Shown: in pieces, positions 28,504 through 38,098 of the stretch | Numbering within the stretch: the first letter of the stretch is position 1 | Layout: each line of letters begins with the position of its first letter | Assembly: GCF_003176915.1 (NCBI RefSeq) | Contig: NZ_CP029619.1 | Coordinates: forward strand, 496,001-560,000 | DNA length: 64,000 bases | Direction of reading: 5' to 3' | DNA from: Candidatus Cardinium hertigii | GTDB lineage: Bacteria; Bacteroidota; Bacteroidia; Cytophagales; Amoebophilaceae | Translations under genes and position numbers: made by a program | The notes under the pieces: generated by a model | Database searches by the model: none | Told to the model about the DNA's origin: nothing | The model's input: the letters and a program-made list of their open reading frames with translations, nothing else

Positions 28504-31188
28504 ATGAATCTATTTTCCACACCAAAACTTTTTTTACTAGATGGGTTATCGCTTATTTATAGGGCCTATTTTGCCCTTGCTAAGGCTGCTATGGTAACAG
28601 CAGCAGGCATCCCAACAGGCGCCATAGTTGGTTTTGTTAATACATTGCTAGAGATGATTCAAAAGGAAAAACCAACCCATATAATAGTAACTTTTGATTC
28701 CAAAGAAAAAACTTTTCGACACCGCTGGTTTCCTGCTTACAAAGCCCATCGCCAGGCTCAACCAGAAGCTATATCCATAGCCATTCCTTACATTCAACAG
28801 CTCTTAACTGCATGGGGTATCCTATGGATGGAATACAATGGTTATGAGGCGGATGATCTAATGGGTAGCCTAGCGAAACAAGCAGCTGCCTTGGATTGTT
28901 CTACCTATTTGATGTCTATGGATAAAGACCTAGCCCAGCTCGTAGGGAAAAATGTCTCCCTGTACAAACCTACACAACATGGTCAAAAAGCGGTAATATT
29001 AGGGGAGAAAGAAGTTTTAGCCCAATGGGGTATCAGCAAGCCTACCCAAGTATGTGACATCTTAGCACTGGAAGGGGATCCTACAGATGCTATCCCGGGA
29101 ATCCCTTCTATTGGAAGAATAACGGCTCAAAAACTCATAGCAAGATTCGAAACGTTAGAAAATTTATTAGAAAATACAAACCAACTCACAGATAAATTAA
29201 AAACCACCCTGGAACAATATGCCGATCAAGGTAAACTATCCAAGCAATTGGCTACCATTTGTACAGATATACCAGTTACTTTAGATCTCAACAGCTGTAC
29301 GTACCAACTACCCAGCCAAACTGCATTAGAGCCACTTTTAACGCAACTGGAATTGAAACAATTCAGCAAAAGGTTATTGGGGACTGCTTGGCAAGCGGGA
29401 GGCAATGCTTCTTTAGAAGCGGGAAATAATGCGCCTCCTCACCACTACCAAACGATCGAAACCCTATCCGACTGTCAAACCCTAGTACAAACGCTGCAGC
29501 AAGCCAACGTATGGGCATTTGACATAGCTACCCACGCATCCTCAGATCCCTATACAGCTCCCCTATTAGGCATTGCCTTTTCCTATAAACCGGGTGAAGC
29601 TTACTATGTGCCGCTCCCTACGGATGCAAACGATCGAAAACCTTTTATACAACTGCTTCAACCACTACTAGGCCAAACGCAACTGCTTAAAATAAGCCAT
29701 GACATTAAATATAAACTGATCGTTTTGCATCAGCATGGGCTTGCTTTGGCAACTCCTTTCTTTGATACTCTTATTGCCCATGCTTTGCTGGCAGCAGATG
29801 GGAAAAAGCAGCTAGCTGACCTACTAACAAGATATTTACATTATACGCCTAATCAGCCTTCCAAAGCATCTTCTCCTGCGGTGTCTGCTGCTACTAGTGG
29901 CACAAACGCCGCCTACCTCTTACAGCTGCATGAAAAGCTTGCCCTTGCCCTAGCAGCAGAAGCTGACCTATTCTATCAGGTGGAAATGCCGTTGATACCC
30001 ATATTGGCAGCTATGGAGCTAGCAGGCGTTGCCATTGATGTCCCCTTCTTACATAGCTTAAGCACACAATTGCAAGATAAGTTGAAAAAGTTACAAGCAG
30101 AGATCTATGCCTTAGCAGGCTGCTCTTTTAATATTGATTCTCCTAAGCAGCTGGGTAACGTATTATTTGAGCAATTAGCCCTTCCTACCAATCCACTTAA
30201 AACCAAGAAAGGCCACTACGCCACAGGAGAAAAAATATTAGAAAAACTTACCGCACCCATTGCATCAGCTATTCGGTCCTACCGCTCCCTACAAAAACTC
30301 CGCTCTACCTACGTAGAAGTATTGCCTACTCTCTTGCATCCCCTAGATCAACGGCTGCATACCTCCTACCAACAAGCTACTGTTGTTACAGGGAGACTAA
30401 GCGCTACTAACCCTAACCTGCAAAATATACCTATTAAAACTAAACAGGGAAGGGAATTAAGGAGGGCTTTTATACCTCATAATAAAGGAGATTTATTATT
30501 TTCTGCTGACTACTCCCAAATAGAATTGCGCATTATGGCTGCTTGTTCCCAAGATGCAACGATGCTACAAGCTTTTCAACAGGATCAAGACATCCATCAA
30601 ATTACAGCTAGTAAGCTCTTTAAAGTAGCTACCACAGCAGTGGATAACAGCATGCGCAGAAAAGCTAAAACGGCTAACTTTGGCATCCTCTATGGTATTT
30701 CTGCTTTTGGTCTGGCCCAACGCATGGATGCTATATCCCCTAAAGAAGCTGCCCAATGGATGGAAACTTACTTTGCTGAGTTTCCAGGTATTAAATCCTA
30801 TATAGACCAAACGATTGCCTCCGCAGAAGAAAAAGGCTACGTAACTACCTTATTGGGAAGGAAACGTTTTTTTCCGGATATTCACTCCCGCAATGCTATT
30901 TTGCGCAACACTGCCAAGCGCAGTGTCATCAATACAGTGATTCAGGGTAGTGCTGCAGAAATGATTAAATTGGCTATGATTAACATCTACCATTGGCTAC
31001 AAAGCCATGCTCTCCGCACACAAATGATTATGCAGGTACATGATGAGTTGGTTTTTAATGTGCCCCTAGAGGAAGTGCCTTCCTTACAGCAGCAGATACC
31101 TTCCCTTATGGCGGAGGCATTGCCATTGGCCCATGTGCCTATTAAGGTAAATTGCCACCTGGGTCCTAATTGGTTGGAGACAAGCTAG
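28504..31188 (+). CDS. polA: DNA polymerase I
   Basis: An approximately 894-aa family A polymerase for Okazaki-fragment processing and repair. The N terminus is the 5'-3' exonuclease (LFLLDGLSLIYRAYFAL, EYNGYEADDLMGSLA, GIPSIGRITAQKL). The middle 3'-5' exonuclease-like region is divergent. The polymerase domain shows NPNLQNIPIKT, SADYSQIELRIMA (catalytic Asp), RRKAKTANFGILYGISAFGL (O helix) and MQVHDELVFNVP. I prefer the ATG at 28504 (MNLFSTPK) over the TTG at 28495, which only adds three residues. Confidence 0.97.
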   Translation: MNLFSTPKLFLLDGLSLIYRAYFALAKAAMVTAAGIPTGAIVGFVNTLLEMIQKEKPTHIIVTFDSKEKTFRHRWFPAYKAHRQAQPEAISIAIPYIQQLLTAWGILWMEYNGYEADDLMGSLAKQAAALDCSTYLMSMDKDLAQLVGKNVSLYKPTQHGQKAVILGEKEVLAQWGISKPTQVCDILALEGDPTDAIPGIPSIGRITAQKLIARFETLENLLENTNQLTDKLKTTLEQYADQGKLSKQLATICTDIPVTLDLNSCTYQLPSQTALEPLLTQLELKQFSKRLLGTAWQAGGNASLEAGNNAPPHHYQTIETLSDCQTLVQTLQQANVWAFDIATHASSDPYTAPLLGIAFSYKPGEAYYVPLPTDANDRKPFIQLLQPLLGQTQLLKISHDIKYKLIVLHQHGLALATPFFDTLIAHALLAADGKKQLADLLTRYLHYTPNQPSKASSPAVSAATSGTNAAYLLQLHEKLALALAAEADLFYQVEMPLIPILAAMELAGVAIDVPFLHSLSTQLQDKLKKLQAEIYALAGCSFNIDSPKQLGNVLFEQLALPTNPLKTKKGHYATGEKILEKLTAPIASAIRSYRSLQKLRSTYVEVLPTLLHPLDQRLHTSYQQATVVTGRLSATNPNLQNIPIKTKQGRELRRAFIPHNKGDLLFSADYSQIELRIMAACSQDATMLQAFQQDQDIHQITASKLFKVATTAVDNSMRRKAKTANFGILYGISAFGLAQRMDAISPKEAAQWMETYFAEFPGIKSYIDQTIASAEEKGYVTTLLGRKRFFPDIHSRNAILRNTAKRSVINTVIQGSAAEMIKLAMINIYHWLQSHALRTQMIMQVHDELVFNVPLEEVPSLQQQIPSLMAEALPLAHVPIKVNCHLGPNWLETS

Positions 31189-31310
31189 CCTGCCCTCATG
31201 CACTAAACACCCTCCTCCCTTCTCGCTATGGCTCCTACACCTAATAAAGCCACAACGCTTGAAAAAGGAAAAAGCATATTTTTTCTTTCCTATAGTTTTT
31301 TATATCATTG

Positions 31311-31330
31311 CAAGAGAGGGGGGGGAATGG
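31311..31330 (+). repeat. G-homopolymer stretch before cdsA
   Basis: A gagaggggggggg run with nine consecutive G, about 75 nt upstream of the cdsA start on its sense strand. Too short to be a minisatellite, but a hotspot for slippage. Confidence 0.5.
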
Positions 31331-31402
31331 GGCCACTATGCCTAGGCTAGGCTCGCCTACACTCCAAAGACATATTTATTGAATAACTATCCTATATATT
31401 AT

Positions 31403-32245
31403 ATGTTAAGCACGCACAGCAATTTCATCCAACGCTTTATTTCTGCTATCTTCCTCACCCCATTGATTCTTTTTGCGCTTGTATGGTCTCCTTGGAGCTA
31501 TTTTTTTCTTTTCTTTTATGTAGTGCTGCTGACTATGCTAGAATTTTATAAATTAATTAAACAGGCATATGTTACACCTATGCGTTTATACGGTATTTTA
31601 TTTGGCTTGCTATGCTATACGGCAACTTTTGCTTACTATGTGCAGGACCATTTATCTCCATTGTTGGGTTATGCAGCGCTACTGCTGCTGGTATGTCTGC
31701 CTATTATTGCCCTCTATAGGCGCAGGTTTTCTAATCCTTTTTTAGATATGGCTGTGACACTTCTGGCTGTTTTATACATAGCGTTTCCCTGTAGTATGTT
31801 GCATCAGCTGGCTTTTTTCAAGGGAACTTATTCCTATGAGCTTATAGTAGGCCTACTGCTTATTGTCTGGAGCCAGGATATAGGAGCCTATTTTGTGGGA
31901 TCTACTATAGGCAAAAGAAAACTTTTTGAGCGTATCTCTCCCAATAAAACTTGGGAGGGTAGCATAGGAGGGGGAATATGCGCACTTATCGCAGGTTATA
32001 GCATCCCATACGTGTTGCATTTGTCTATTATAGCGCCCTGGCAATGGATGGCTATTGCCGTTCTGACTATCTTCACAGGAACCTACGGTGATTTGGTAGC
32101 TTCCCTGCTAAAAAGAAGCGTGGCCGTTAAGCATAGTGGTAGTACTATCCCAGGCCATGGCGGATTCCTAGATCGCATAGATAGCTTATTGCTAACAGTA
32201 CCTACTGTGGTCGCGTTTTTACACATCAGTGCCCTGTGGGCTTAA
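31403..32245 (+). CDS. cdsA: Phosphatidate cytidylyltransferase
   Basis: A roughly 280-aa polytopic membrane enzyme that makes CDP-diacylglycerol from phosphatidate and CTP. About eight hydrophobic segments are visible. The family signature is near the C terminus: GDLVASLLKRSVAVKHSGSTIPGHGGFLDRIDSLL, which matches the CDP-diglyceride synthetase pattern. The ATG at 31403 gives MLSTHSNFIQRFISA; a TTG at 31379 would add eight residues. psd follows 33 nt downstream, so together they form a short phosphatidylethanolamine route. Confidence 0.93.
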   Translation: MLSTHSNFIQRFISAIFLTPLILFALVWSPWSYFFLFFYVVLLTMLEFYKLIKQAYVTPMRLYGILFGLLCYTATFAYYVQDHLSPLLGYAALLLLVCLPIIALYRRRFSNPFLDMAVTLLAVLYIAFPCSMLHQLAFFKGTYSYELIVGLLLIVWSQDIGAYFVGSTIGKRKLFERISPNKTWEGSIGGGICALIAGYSIPYVLHLSIIAPWQWMAIAVLTIFTGTYGDLVASLLKRSVAVKHSGSTIPGHGGFLDRIDSLLLTVPTVVAFLHISALWA

Positions 32246-32278
32246 TAGAGTTCTGAATTGAACCATTGTTTTTAACAT

Positions 32279-32935
32279 ATGAAAATTCATAAAGAAGGAA
32301 AAAGTATCTTACTATGGACACCTGTTGTATTATGCCTCATTTACTATATTATTCACAAAAAAGTAGCGCTTAGCTACTACCAATCCATCGGCTGTGCTAT
32401 GCTAAGCGCTACCCTATACCTTTGGTTGATCTATTTTTTTAGGGATCCTTACCGTATTATTCATCAACAGGATCAATATATATTAGGTCCTGCTGATGGT
32501 AAGGTCCTGCGTATTGAACGGGTATATGAGGGGGAATACTTAAAGGAAGAACGCATTAGGATAAGCATTTTTATGTCTCCCTTTAATGTGCATGTCAATC
32601 GATTTCCAATGTCCGGCAAAATTGTATACTTCAAATACCATCCGGGTAAATATTTAGTGGCCTTCCACCCTAAGGCAAGTACCCATAACGAAAGAACAAC
32701 TATTGTAGTGGAAAATGAAAATGGACAGCAAATCCTCTTTAAACAAATCGCTGGCTTTATAGCCCGCCGCATTAAATTTTATTTTAAAGAGGGAGAAATG
32801 GTACAACAAGGCGAAAAATGTGGCTTTATTAAATTCGGATCTAGAGCAGAGGTTTACTTGCCTATAGATGCTACGATTCAAGTAAACACCGGCGATAAAA
32901 TAAAGGGGGGTATTACCGTACTGGCTAAAATATAA
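32279..32935 (+). CDS. psd: Phosphatidylserine decarboxylase (short proenzyme)
   Basis: A 218-aa pyruvoyl-dependent decarboxylase that converts phosphatidylserine to phosphatidylethanolamine at the membrane. The N terminus has two hydrophobic segments (residues 10-55), then FRDPYR and LGPADGKV. The self-cleavage site is in FIKFGSRAEVYLP, with the Ser of GS becoming the pyruvoyl group. FMSPFNVHVNRFPMSG carries the expected histidines. It belongs to the short, Bacteroidota-type Psd. It is probably co-transcribed with cdsA. A phosphatidylserine synthase is not in the window. Confidence 0.93.
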   Translation: MKIHKEGKSILLWTPVVLCLIYYIIHKKVALSYYQSIGCAMLSATLYLWLIYFFRDPYRIIHQQDQYILGPADGKVLRIERVYEGEYLKEERIRISIFMSPFNVHVNRFPMSGKIVYFKYHPGKYLVAFHPKASTHNERTTIVVENENGQQILFKQIAGFIARRIKFYFKEGEMVQQGEKCGFIKFGSRAEVYLPIDATIQVNTGDKIKGGITVLAKI

Positions 32936-33307
32936 AAGAACCGAACCCAATGCCTCTATAACAGCACTGCTGCCAAACACTGCTGTTGCATGAAGCTACT
33001 AGATTTGCAATCCCCTTTATTTAACAGACACAAATAATCTTCCAATTGGTTTTTTTTAAATAGGTCCCCTCCTCTAAAGTTTAATAAATCGGTCTTCCTA
33101 TTTTAAGTGCATTGCTTCTCCTTAGAAGTGAAGCTTCTTTTTTATTTATTTATAATACTATAATAATTATAATGCATCAACAGCTCTAGCAAGCAATAGC
33201 TTATTTTTTCTTGTTACTTTATGGAATTACTAGAGAATCCTATGTAATTAATGAGGCAATAAAGGGAAGTGTATTGGCCAATTACTCATCTAATTGGCCA
33301 ATTGGAG
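32936..33307. other. Convergent intergenic region, psd / binding protein-Grx
   Basis: 372 nt between convergent genes, no ORF supported. Near 33111-33151 the plus strand has a weak hairpin (cttct/agaag) and gaagcttctttttt, a possible terminator for psd. The right end carries a strong hairpin listed separately. Confidence 0.4.
33273..33302 (-). terminator. 12-bp perfect hairpin after the binding protein-Grx gene
   Basis: The arms attggccaatta and taattggccaat are fully complementary around a six-base loop (ctcatc), and end 5 nt beyond the stop codon at 33308. There is no T-run on the minus strand, so it is either an atypical terminator or a 3'-end stabilising hairpin. Confidence 0.55.
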
Positions 33308-35533
33308 TCAATTATCCATTTCTTTTTCTACTTGCTGAGCTGCTTTTTCTATTTCATCAAGGCGAATCAATTCGCTATACCCATTGACATGTGTTTTGCT
33401 TCCATCTTCATATAAGATGAAAATTTGTGGTACTGTTTTAACATTATATGTGGATTTTAGTGTATCAAATAGCGCTGGATTTTCGGTTACGTTCACTTCT
33501 TCATATTGTATACCTTTGTAGTTTAATACATTTTGATCTAAGAACTTTTTTGCATTTATACAATAGGGGCATGAAGGCATAGTGTACATTATTACTTTTA
33601 CTACAACTTTCTTTACTGCTTGCTTGGTTGTTTGTTTGGCTGATTCTTTCATAGATTTCATATGTTTTTTTAATTTTTCCTTCGTCTGATCCATCCCCGA
33701 CCTTGCTGTTTTCCCTGCTGATTTTAGCTTATGAACAGCTTTTTTCATTAACGCATTCTCCTCTGTTGGAATGGGTTCTTTCTTTTTTTTAGCTGCTAAC
33801 TTTTCTACCCTATCAACAGATATATATTGCGCTTCCCCCCAATTAAAATGGGGTATAACGCCTTTTACCCAATTGTGATACAATACCAAATGATGTGGTC
33901 GTGGCAACCATATAGCTGGTGCCAACTCTGCTACCATTTCATTTAATCGCCTACATAAGGCCACGCGCTCTGCTGTATTTTCCATACGTACTACATGGGC
34001 ATATAGTATGGGATAAATAGGATCTGAAAATAAAAAGGTAGCGGACGCTGGATCCCCTAACAAAGACAAAAAGGCAATGGGATCTGAATAAGCCACAGGC
34101 ACTTTTATAGCATGTACCATCGTTGCCTTTGCGTTAATTTTACGCTTTAATACAGAATCGGATTGTTCGATTATCTGCACACGAATCCCTAAATCTTTCA
34201 TACAATGGGCAAAAAATTCTGCCTGCCCTCTTATGACTCGACTATCCTCAAGCGGTATATCTAGTGAAATAGTAGGCAGCCCCACTCCATTAGGATAACC
34301 GGACTCCTCTAAATAGACTTTCGCCTTTTTTAGATTATAGCTACCATAGGGATTGGTATAAGCAGAGGTATGGGAATCTTTATCATCCTTTCCATGCTCA
34401 TCCAAACCAACTGGAATAATCGATTCTGGTAGATCCGCTAAGCCGTGGTAAAACGCTTTACGAAACTCCTCTCTATTAAAAGCCATAGCAATAGCTTGCC
34501 TTAACTTTGGGTTACCCTTAAATGGAAAAGCCTCACAGTTAAAAACATAATAATTACCCATTACGCTTGGCAGCTTACACAAATGTACCCCTGCACCTTC
34601 TACCACAGGCTTTAATTGACCTGCCTCTGTTACTTGCTTACATACATGGGGGAGATCTGTAATGGGCAATAGATCAACGGCTCTTTTTTTAAAGCTATCC
34701 CACGCCAATGCCTTTGGTAGGATGTGTATGACTACCCTATCTACCAAGGGAAGCTTCCGGGAAGTGCTTGACAAATACCTTAACCGAAAATTAGGATTCT
34801 TCTCAAGAATTAACTTTTTCCCACTAAACCAACTCTTTAATATAAAAGGACCTGTTCCCACTGGATGCTGACTAATGTTACGACCATAATGGTTCACAGC
34901 TTCCTTAGCTACTATATAAAAAGAAGGCATCGCCCAATAACTTAAAAATAAAGGAGAGGGCTCCCTTAATTTAATTTGAATCGTATACCTATCTATTAGC
35001 TTTAACCCTTCTATATCCTGCTCATAATCCGATGCTACCCCTCGCTGATAGGTTTCGCGCCATTGATCCAATCCTTTGATTTTACCTTTAATATAGGAAA
35101 ACCCACTTGCATTCGTCTGAACATGCGCTATACGCTTTAAGGTATAAGCGATATCCTCTGCCGTCAACTCTCTTCCTTTTTTATTAAGAAAACAAGGATC
35201 ATCCTGAAACCGTATACCGGGCTGAATCCTAAAAGTATACTCCAACTTATCACTAGAAATAAGCGGCATCTCAGCTGCTATATTAGCTACCAATTTGCTA
35301 TAGGGATGCTCGGCATCATAGGCTAACAGCCCTTCATATATCTGTGCCAAAGCCTGAGAGGCCTCTCTTTGCACTGCTGTAGCTGGATCTAAACTTCGAA
35401 TATCACTCACTAAAGCAATATCCAGCACTTTAATGGGCGCTTTTGCCGCATGGCCTACTGCAACCTTATGTGCCATGGCTATTACAATGATCCATTGCAA
35501 TCCCACCCTGAATAATTGTTTCCTATTGCTCAT
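33308..35533 (-). CDS. Oligopeptide-type ABC substrate-binding protein fused to glutaredoxin
   Basis: A 741-aa single reading frame. After a signal-like N terminus (QWIIVIAMAHKVAVGHA) it is a family 5 solute-binding protein: LDPATAVQREASQALAQIYEGLL, YTFRIQPGIRFQDD, PVGTGPFILKSW and KLRQAIAMAFNREEFRKAFYHG. It would bind peptides or similar solutes in the periplasm. At about residue 585 a Lys-rich linker (KKKKEPIPTEEN onward, about 60 residues) leads to a complete glutaredoxin-like domain: VIMYTMPSCPYC (CPYC at 655-658), then the cis-Pro loop VKTVPQIFI. Glutaredoxins are normally cytosolic, so the fusion is unusual. No permease gene is adjacent. A hairpin lies just after the stop. Confidence 0.85.
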   Translation of the reverse strand: MSNRKQLFRVGLQWIIVIAMAHKVAVGHAAKAPIKVLDIALVSDIRSLDPATAVQREASQALAQIYEGLLAYDAEHPYSKLVANIAAEMPLISSDKLEYTFRIQPGIRFQDDPCFLNKKGRELTAEDIAYTLKRIAHVQTNASGFSYIKGKIKGLDQWRETYQRGVASDYEQDIEGLKLIDRYTIQIKLREPSPLFLSYWAMPSFYIVAKEAVNHYGRNISQHPVGTGPFILKSWFSGKKLILEKNPNFRLRYLSSTSRKLPLVDRVVIHILPKALAWDSFKKRAVDLLPITDLPHVCKQVTEAGQLKPVVEGAGVHLCKLPSVMGNYYVFNCEAFPFKGNPKLRQAIAMAFNREEFRKAFYHGLADLPESIIPVGLDEHGKDDKDSHTSAYTNPYGSYNLKKAKVYLEESGYPNGVGLPTISLDIPLEDSRVIRGQAEFFAHCMKDLGIRVQIIEQSDSVLKRKINAKATMVHAIKVPVAYSDPIAFLSLLGDPASATFLFSDPIYPILYAHVVRMENTAERVALCRRLNEMVAELAPAIWLPRPHHLVLYHNWVKGVIPHFNWGEAQYISVDRVEKLAAKKKKEPIPTEENALMKKAVHKLKSAGKTARSGMDQTKEKLKKHMKSMKESAKQTTKQAVKKVVVKVIMYTMPSCPYCINAKKFLDQNVLNYKGIQYEEVNVTENPALFDTLKSTYNVKTVPQIFILYEDGSKTHVNGYSELIRLDEIEKAAQQVEKEMDN

Positions 35534-35707
35534 AAATAAAAATGTTATATAACAAACCCAAAATAGTATCTTAACACTTATCTCTTACTAAAGAGCCAAA
35601 TTTTTTAGCTATGTAACCTATAAACTCTTCCTTCCCCTATTTTAGGGGGTATCCAGCTAATATGCAACAACTAACTAGGAAATATTCCTATTTTATATAA
35701 AAAATCT

Positions 35708-36025
35708 TTAATCCCGAATAATAACATACAGATCTTCTTGCTTTTTCTTCATATAATATTTTTCACGTGCTAGTTGCTCTAAGCGTTCCTCCTCTTGAAG
35801 CAAGGCTTTGGTTTCTTCTTTTATTTTTTGAATATGCGTAGTATAATAGATGTGCTCTCTCTCTAACTTTTTACATTGCTTGTATACGTTATATTGTGCA
35901 CAAATATTTTGATCATCCAGAAAATACATCCATATAATAAAAAAAAAGGTTACTACACAATAGAAATCTACCAATACTTTTCTTATTTTCCCTATAATGC
36001 GTAGGATATGATCTCTGCCTTGCAT
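35708..36025 (-). CDS. Septum formation initiator, DivIC/FtsB-like
   Basis: A 105-aa bitopic membrane protein: a short basic cytoplasmic N terminus, one membrane segment (VVTFFFIIWMYFL, about 24-36), then a coiled coil (YKQCKKLEREHIYYTTHIQKIKEETKALLQEEERLEQLAREKYYMKK). The end REKYYMKKKQEDLYVI matches the arREkyy..k..Ed.y pattern of the family. It links early and late cell-division proteins. In Bacteroidota it often lies singly, as here. A divisome gene in a symbiont indicates binary fission is retained. Confidence 0.8.
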   Translation of the reverse strand: MQGRDHILRIIGKIRKVLVDFYCVVTFFFIIWMYFLDDQNICAQYNVYKQCKKLEREHIYYTTHIQKIKEETKALLQEEERLEQLAREKYYMKKKQEDLYVIIRD

Positions 36026-36522
36026 AAATAAACGCTCAACCTATAACTTTCTTATGGTTCTTTTCCCCGCCTCTTTTTCTTTTATATATTATACAATATA
36101 GCCTTAAAAACTATAACAGTTAACTGAAGGAGAAAGCATAGGTGCAAAATTTTGTGGGAAGCGCCTTACAACTTCCGTACAGGGGTAGTCGACTCTGATT
36201 TTTCCGCGGATACTAACTAGCTGTAGTCTTGTAGCACAAGTTGGGAGCGCTCTTTCTTACGTAAGGGAATCCCAATTGGCTCATTTTGGATTGAAGGAAT
36301 AAAATGATGAAATGGGAAGCCGGTTTTTGTAGGACAAAGGATAACTTCAAAGAAATGAATTATACGCAACACTGCTTAAGTATAGGCTACCTGGAACCCA
36401 CTTCCTTAGAGCATTGCTCATGTTATCAGAGTTTTTTCGTTTGAGGTTTTAATGGCTTTTTGTATGCTCTTGCCTAAACTGGCAGCTTACTGTCCTTTAC
36501 AAACAGCAAGCTGCTTACAGAG
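36026..36522. other. Intergenic region after the ribosomal operon
   Basis: 497 nt with no supported gene. A 45-codon ORF from 36305 on the plus strand (MKWEAGFCRTKDNFKE) has no recognised relative, and may be the remnant of a mobile element or chance. The right end holds a hairpin listed separately. No tRNA fold was recognised. Confidence 0.35.
36482..36514 (-). terminator. Hairpin after rplQ, probable ribosomal operon end
   Basis: gcagctt-a-ctgt pairs with acag-c-aagctgc around a nine-base loop (11 pairs, one internal mismatch). It begins 9 nt beyond the rplQ stop. The minus strand after it has only a weak T-stretch, so termination efficiency is uncertain. Confidence 0.5.
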
Positions 36523-37017
36523 CTATACCCCCTCCTCTACTTTCTCGGTATTTATTTCCTGTGTATCCGTATCTACAGCAACAGGAAGGTTGCTTTTCTT
36601 TTTGCTTCGCCTGGTAGTTTTCGTACGTTTTTCTTCTTTTTTAGCTTTAACATACAGCGTATTATAATCAACCAATTCTACCATAGCCATAGCAGCACAA
36701 TCTCCTGCACGAGGTCCTAACTTAATAATACGCGTATAGCCACCCGGCCGCTGCGCAATCTTTTCAACAATATGATTGAACAATTCCTTTACGGGTTCCT
36801 TATCCTGAAAACTAGAAAAAACCATCCTCCTACTATGGGTGGTATCCTGCTTAGCCCTAGATAGAATAGGCTCAATAAACTGACGCAATACCTTTGCTTT
36901 TGCTACAGTTGTTACCATACGCTTATGCATAATAAGCGACTTAGCTAAATTTCTAAGCAAAGCCTTTCTATGACCTACCGGCCGACCCAACTGATTTAGT
37001 TTATTTCTATGCCTCAT
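36523..37017 (-). CDS. rplQ: 50S ribosomal protein L17
   Basis: A 164-aa large-subunit protein. It is recognised by [29 protein letters not shown] at the N terminus and [24 protein letters not shown]. After about residue 118 there is a charged extension ([16 protein letters not shown], then an acidic tail), as often seen in Bacteroidota. It is the last gene of the long ribosomal operon, 41 nt after rpoA, and is followed by a hairpin. Confidence 0.97.
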   Translation of the reverse strand: MRHRNKLNQLGRPVGHRKALLRNLAKSLIMHKRMVTTVAKAKVLRQFIEPILSRAKQDTTHSRRMVFSSFQDKEPVKELFNHIVEKIAQRPGGYTRIIKLGPRAGDCAAMAMVELVDYNTLYVKAKKEEKRTKTTRRSKKKSNLPVAVDTDTQEINTEKVEEGV

Positions 37018-37058
37018 GATTGATAATACATAAGCTAATTATATACGCAAAATTACTA

Positions 37059-38042
37059 TTACTTTTCTAACTGATACTTAGAAATATCCATACCAATTTT
37101 TAAATTTCTTTCCGCTAAAAGCGCATCGATTTCATCCCGTGATTTACGACCAAAATTTCTAAACTTCATGGCATCAAAATCTTTTACTGTTACTAAATCG
37201 GATAAGGTCTCTATGCCTGCTGATTTAAGGCAATTTAACACACGAGAGGAACAATCTAATTCGTTAATATGCGTTTGGAGGGTTTTTTTTATCGCTATCT
37301 CTTCTGGGTTTAACAAGGAGGCTTCTGCATGATCTACCAGCTGTACAGCCATCTTCTCTCCAGATAGCAGCTGAAGATGCTGGATCATAAGTTGAGCAGC
37401 CTGCCGAATGCTTTCCTCCGGAGTAATAGAGCCATCTGTCTCTACTTCCATAGTTAACTGCTCATAATCTGTCCGCTGCCCAACCCGTACATTCTCTACC
37501 TGATAGGCAACCTTCACAATAGGAGAAAAAATAGCATCAATGGGGATCCTATCTATAACGTCTCCCTCTGGTTTATTCTCTTCTGCTGAAAGATACCCTC
37601 TGTTTCTAGCAATATGTAACTCTATATCAAAACTTTCAGATTCATCCAGGGTACAAATCAATAGCTCTTTATTGAGGACATCAAAAAAAGGCGTTGCTTT
37701 GGCAATATCACCCGCCCGAAACTCCGTTTTATGTACCCTTACTAAAATGACATCCTCTCCTTCTTCGGCAATTTTCTTTAATCGGACCTGCTTCAGGTTT
37801 AAAATAATCTCCACTAAGTCCTCTCGCACCCCATCCAGTGTAGAAAATTCATGGCGTACCCCTGGAATCTTAATCGCAACAATAGCATATCCTTTTAAGG
37901 AAGATAGCAGTATACGTCTAAGGGCATTACCAATAGTGGTGCCATACCCTTTCTCGAGGGGAAGAAAGCGAAACACACCCTGAAAAGGCGTTACTTTGTC
38001 TACAAAAACCTTTTCGGGCATTTGCAATGCTAATGATGACAT
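37059..38042 (-). CDS. rpoA: RNA polymerase alpha subunit
   Basis: A 327-aa subunit. The N-terminal assembly domain has LEKGYGTTIGNALRRILLSSLKGYAI and GVRHEFSTLDGVREDLVEIILNLK. The C-terminal DNA-binding domain (alpha-CTD) is complete: LDCSSRVLNCLKSAGIETLSDLV and FGRKSRDEIDALL. Gene order rpsD-rpoA-rplQ is the standard one. Keeping the alpha-CTD means upstream-element and activator contacts remain possible. Confidence 0.97.
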   Translation of the reverse strand: MSSLALQMPEKVFVDKVTPFQGVFRFLPLEKGYGTTIGNALRRILLSSLKGYAIVAIKIPGVRHEFSTLDGVREDLVEIILNLKQVRLKKIAEEGEDVILVRVHKTEFRAGDIAKATPFFDVLNKELLICTLDESESFDIELHIARNRGYLSAEENKPEGDVIDRIPIDAIFSPIVKVAYQVENVRVGQRTDYEQLTMEVETDGSITPEESIRQAAQLMIQHLQLLSGEKMAVQLVDHAEASLLNPEEIAIKKTLQTHINELDCSSRVLNCLKSAGIETLSDLVTVKDFDAMKFRNFGRKSRDEIDALLAERNLKIGMDISKYQLEK

Positions 38043-38098
38043 ATGGTACTTTATATTTGTACAATTGAATGAATAGAAATCAAATACGCAACCTATCG

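Noticed and set aside
36305-36450. 45-codon plus-strand ORF MKWEAGFCRTKDNFKE after the ribosomal operon
   Set aside because: No recognisable family, short, and its frame has no conserved partner in the window; probably chance or a decayed element.
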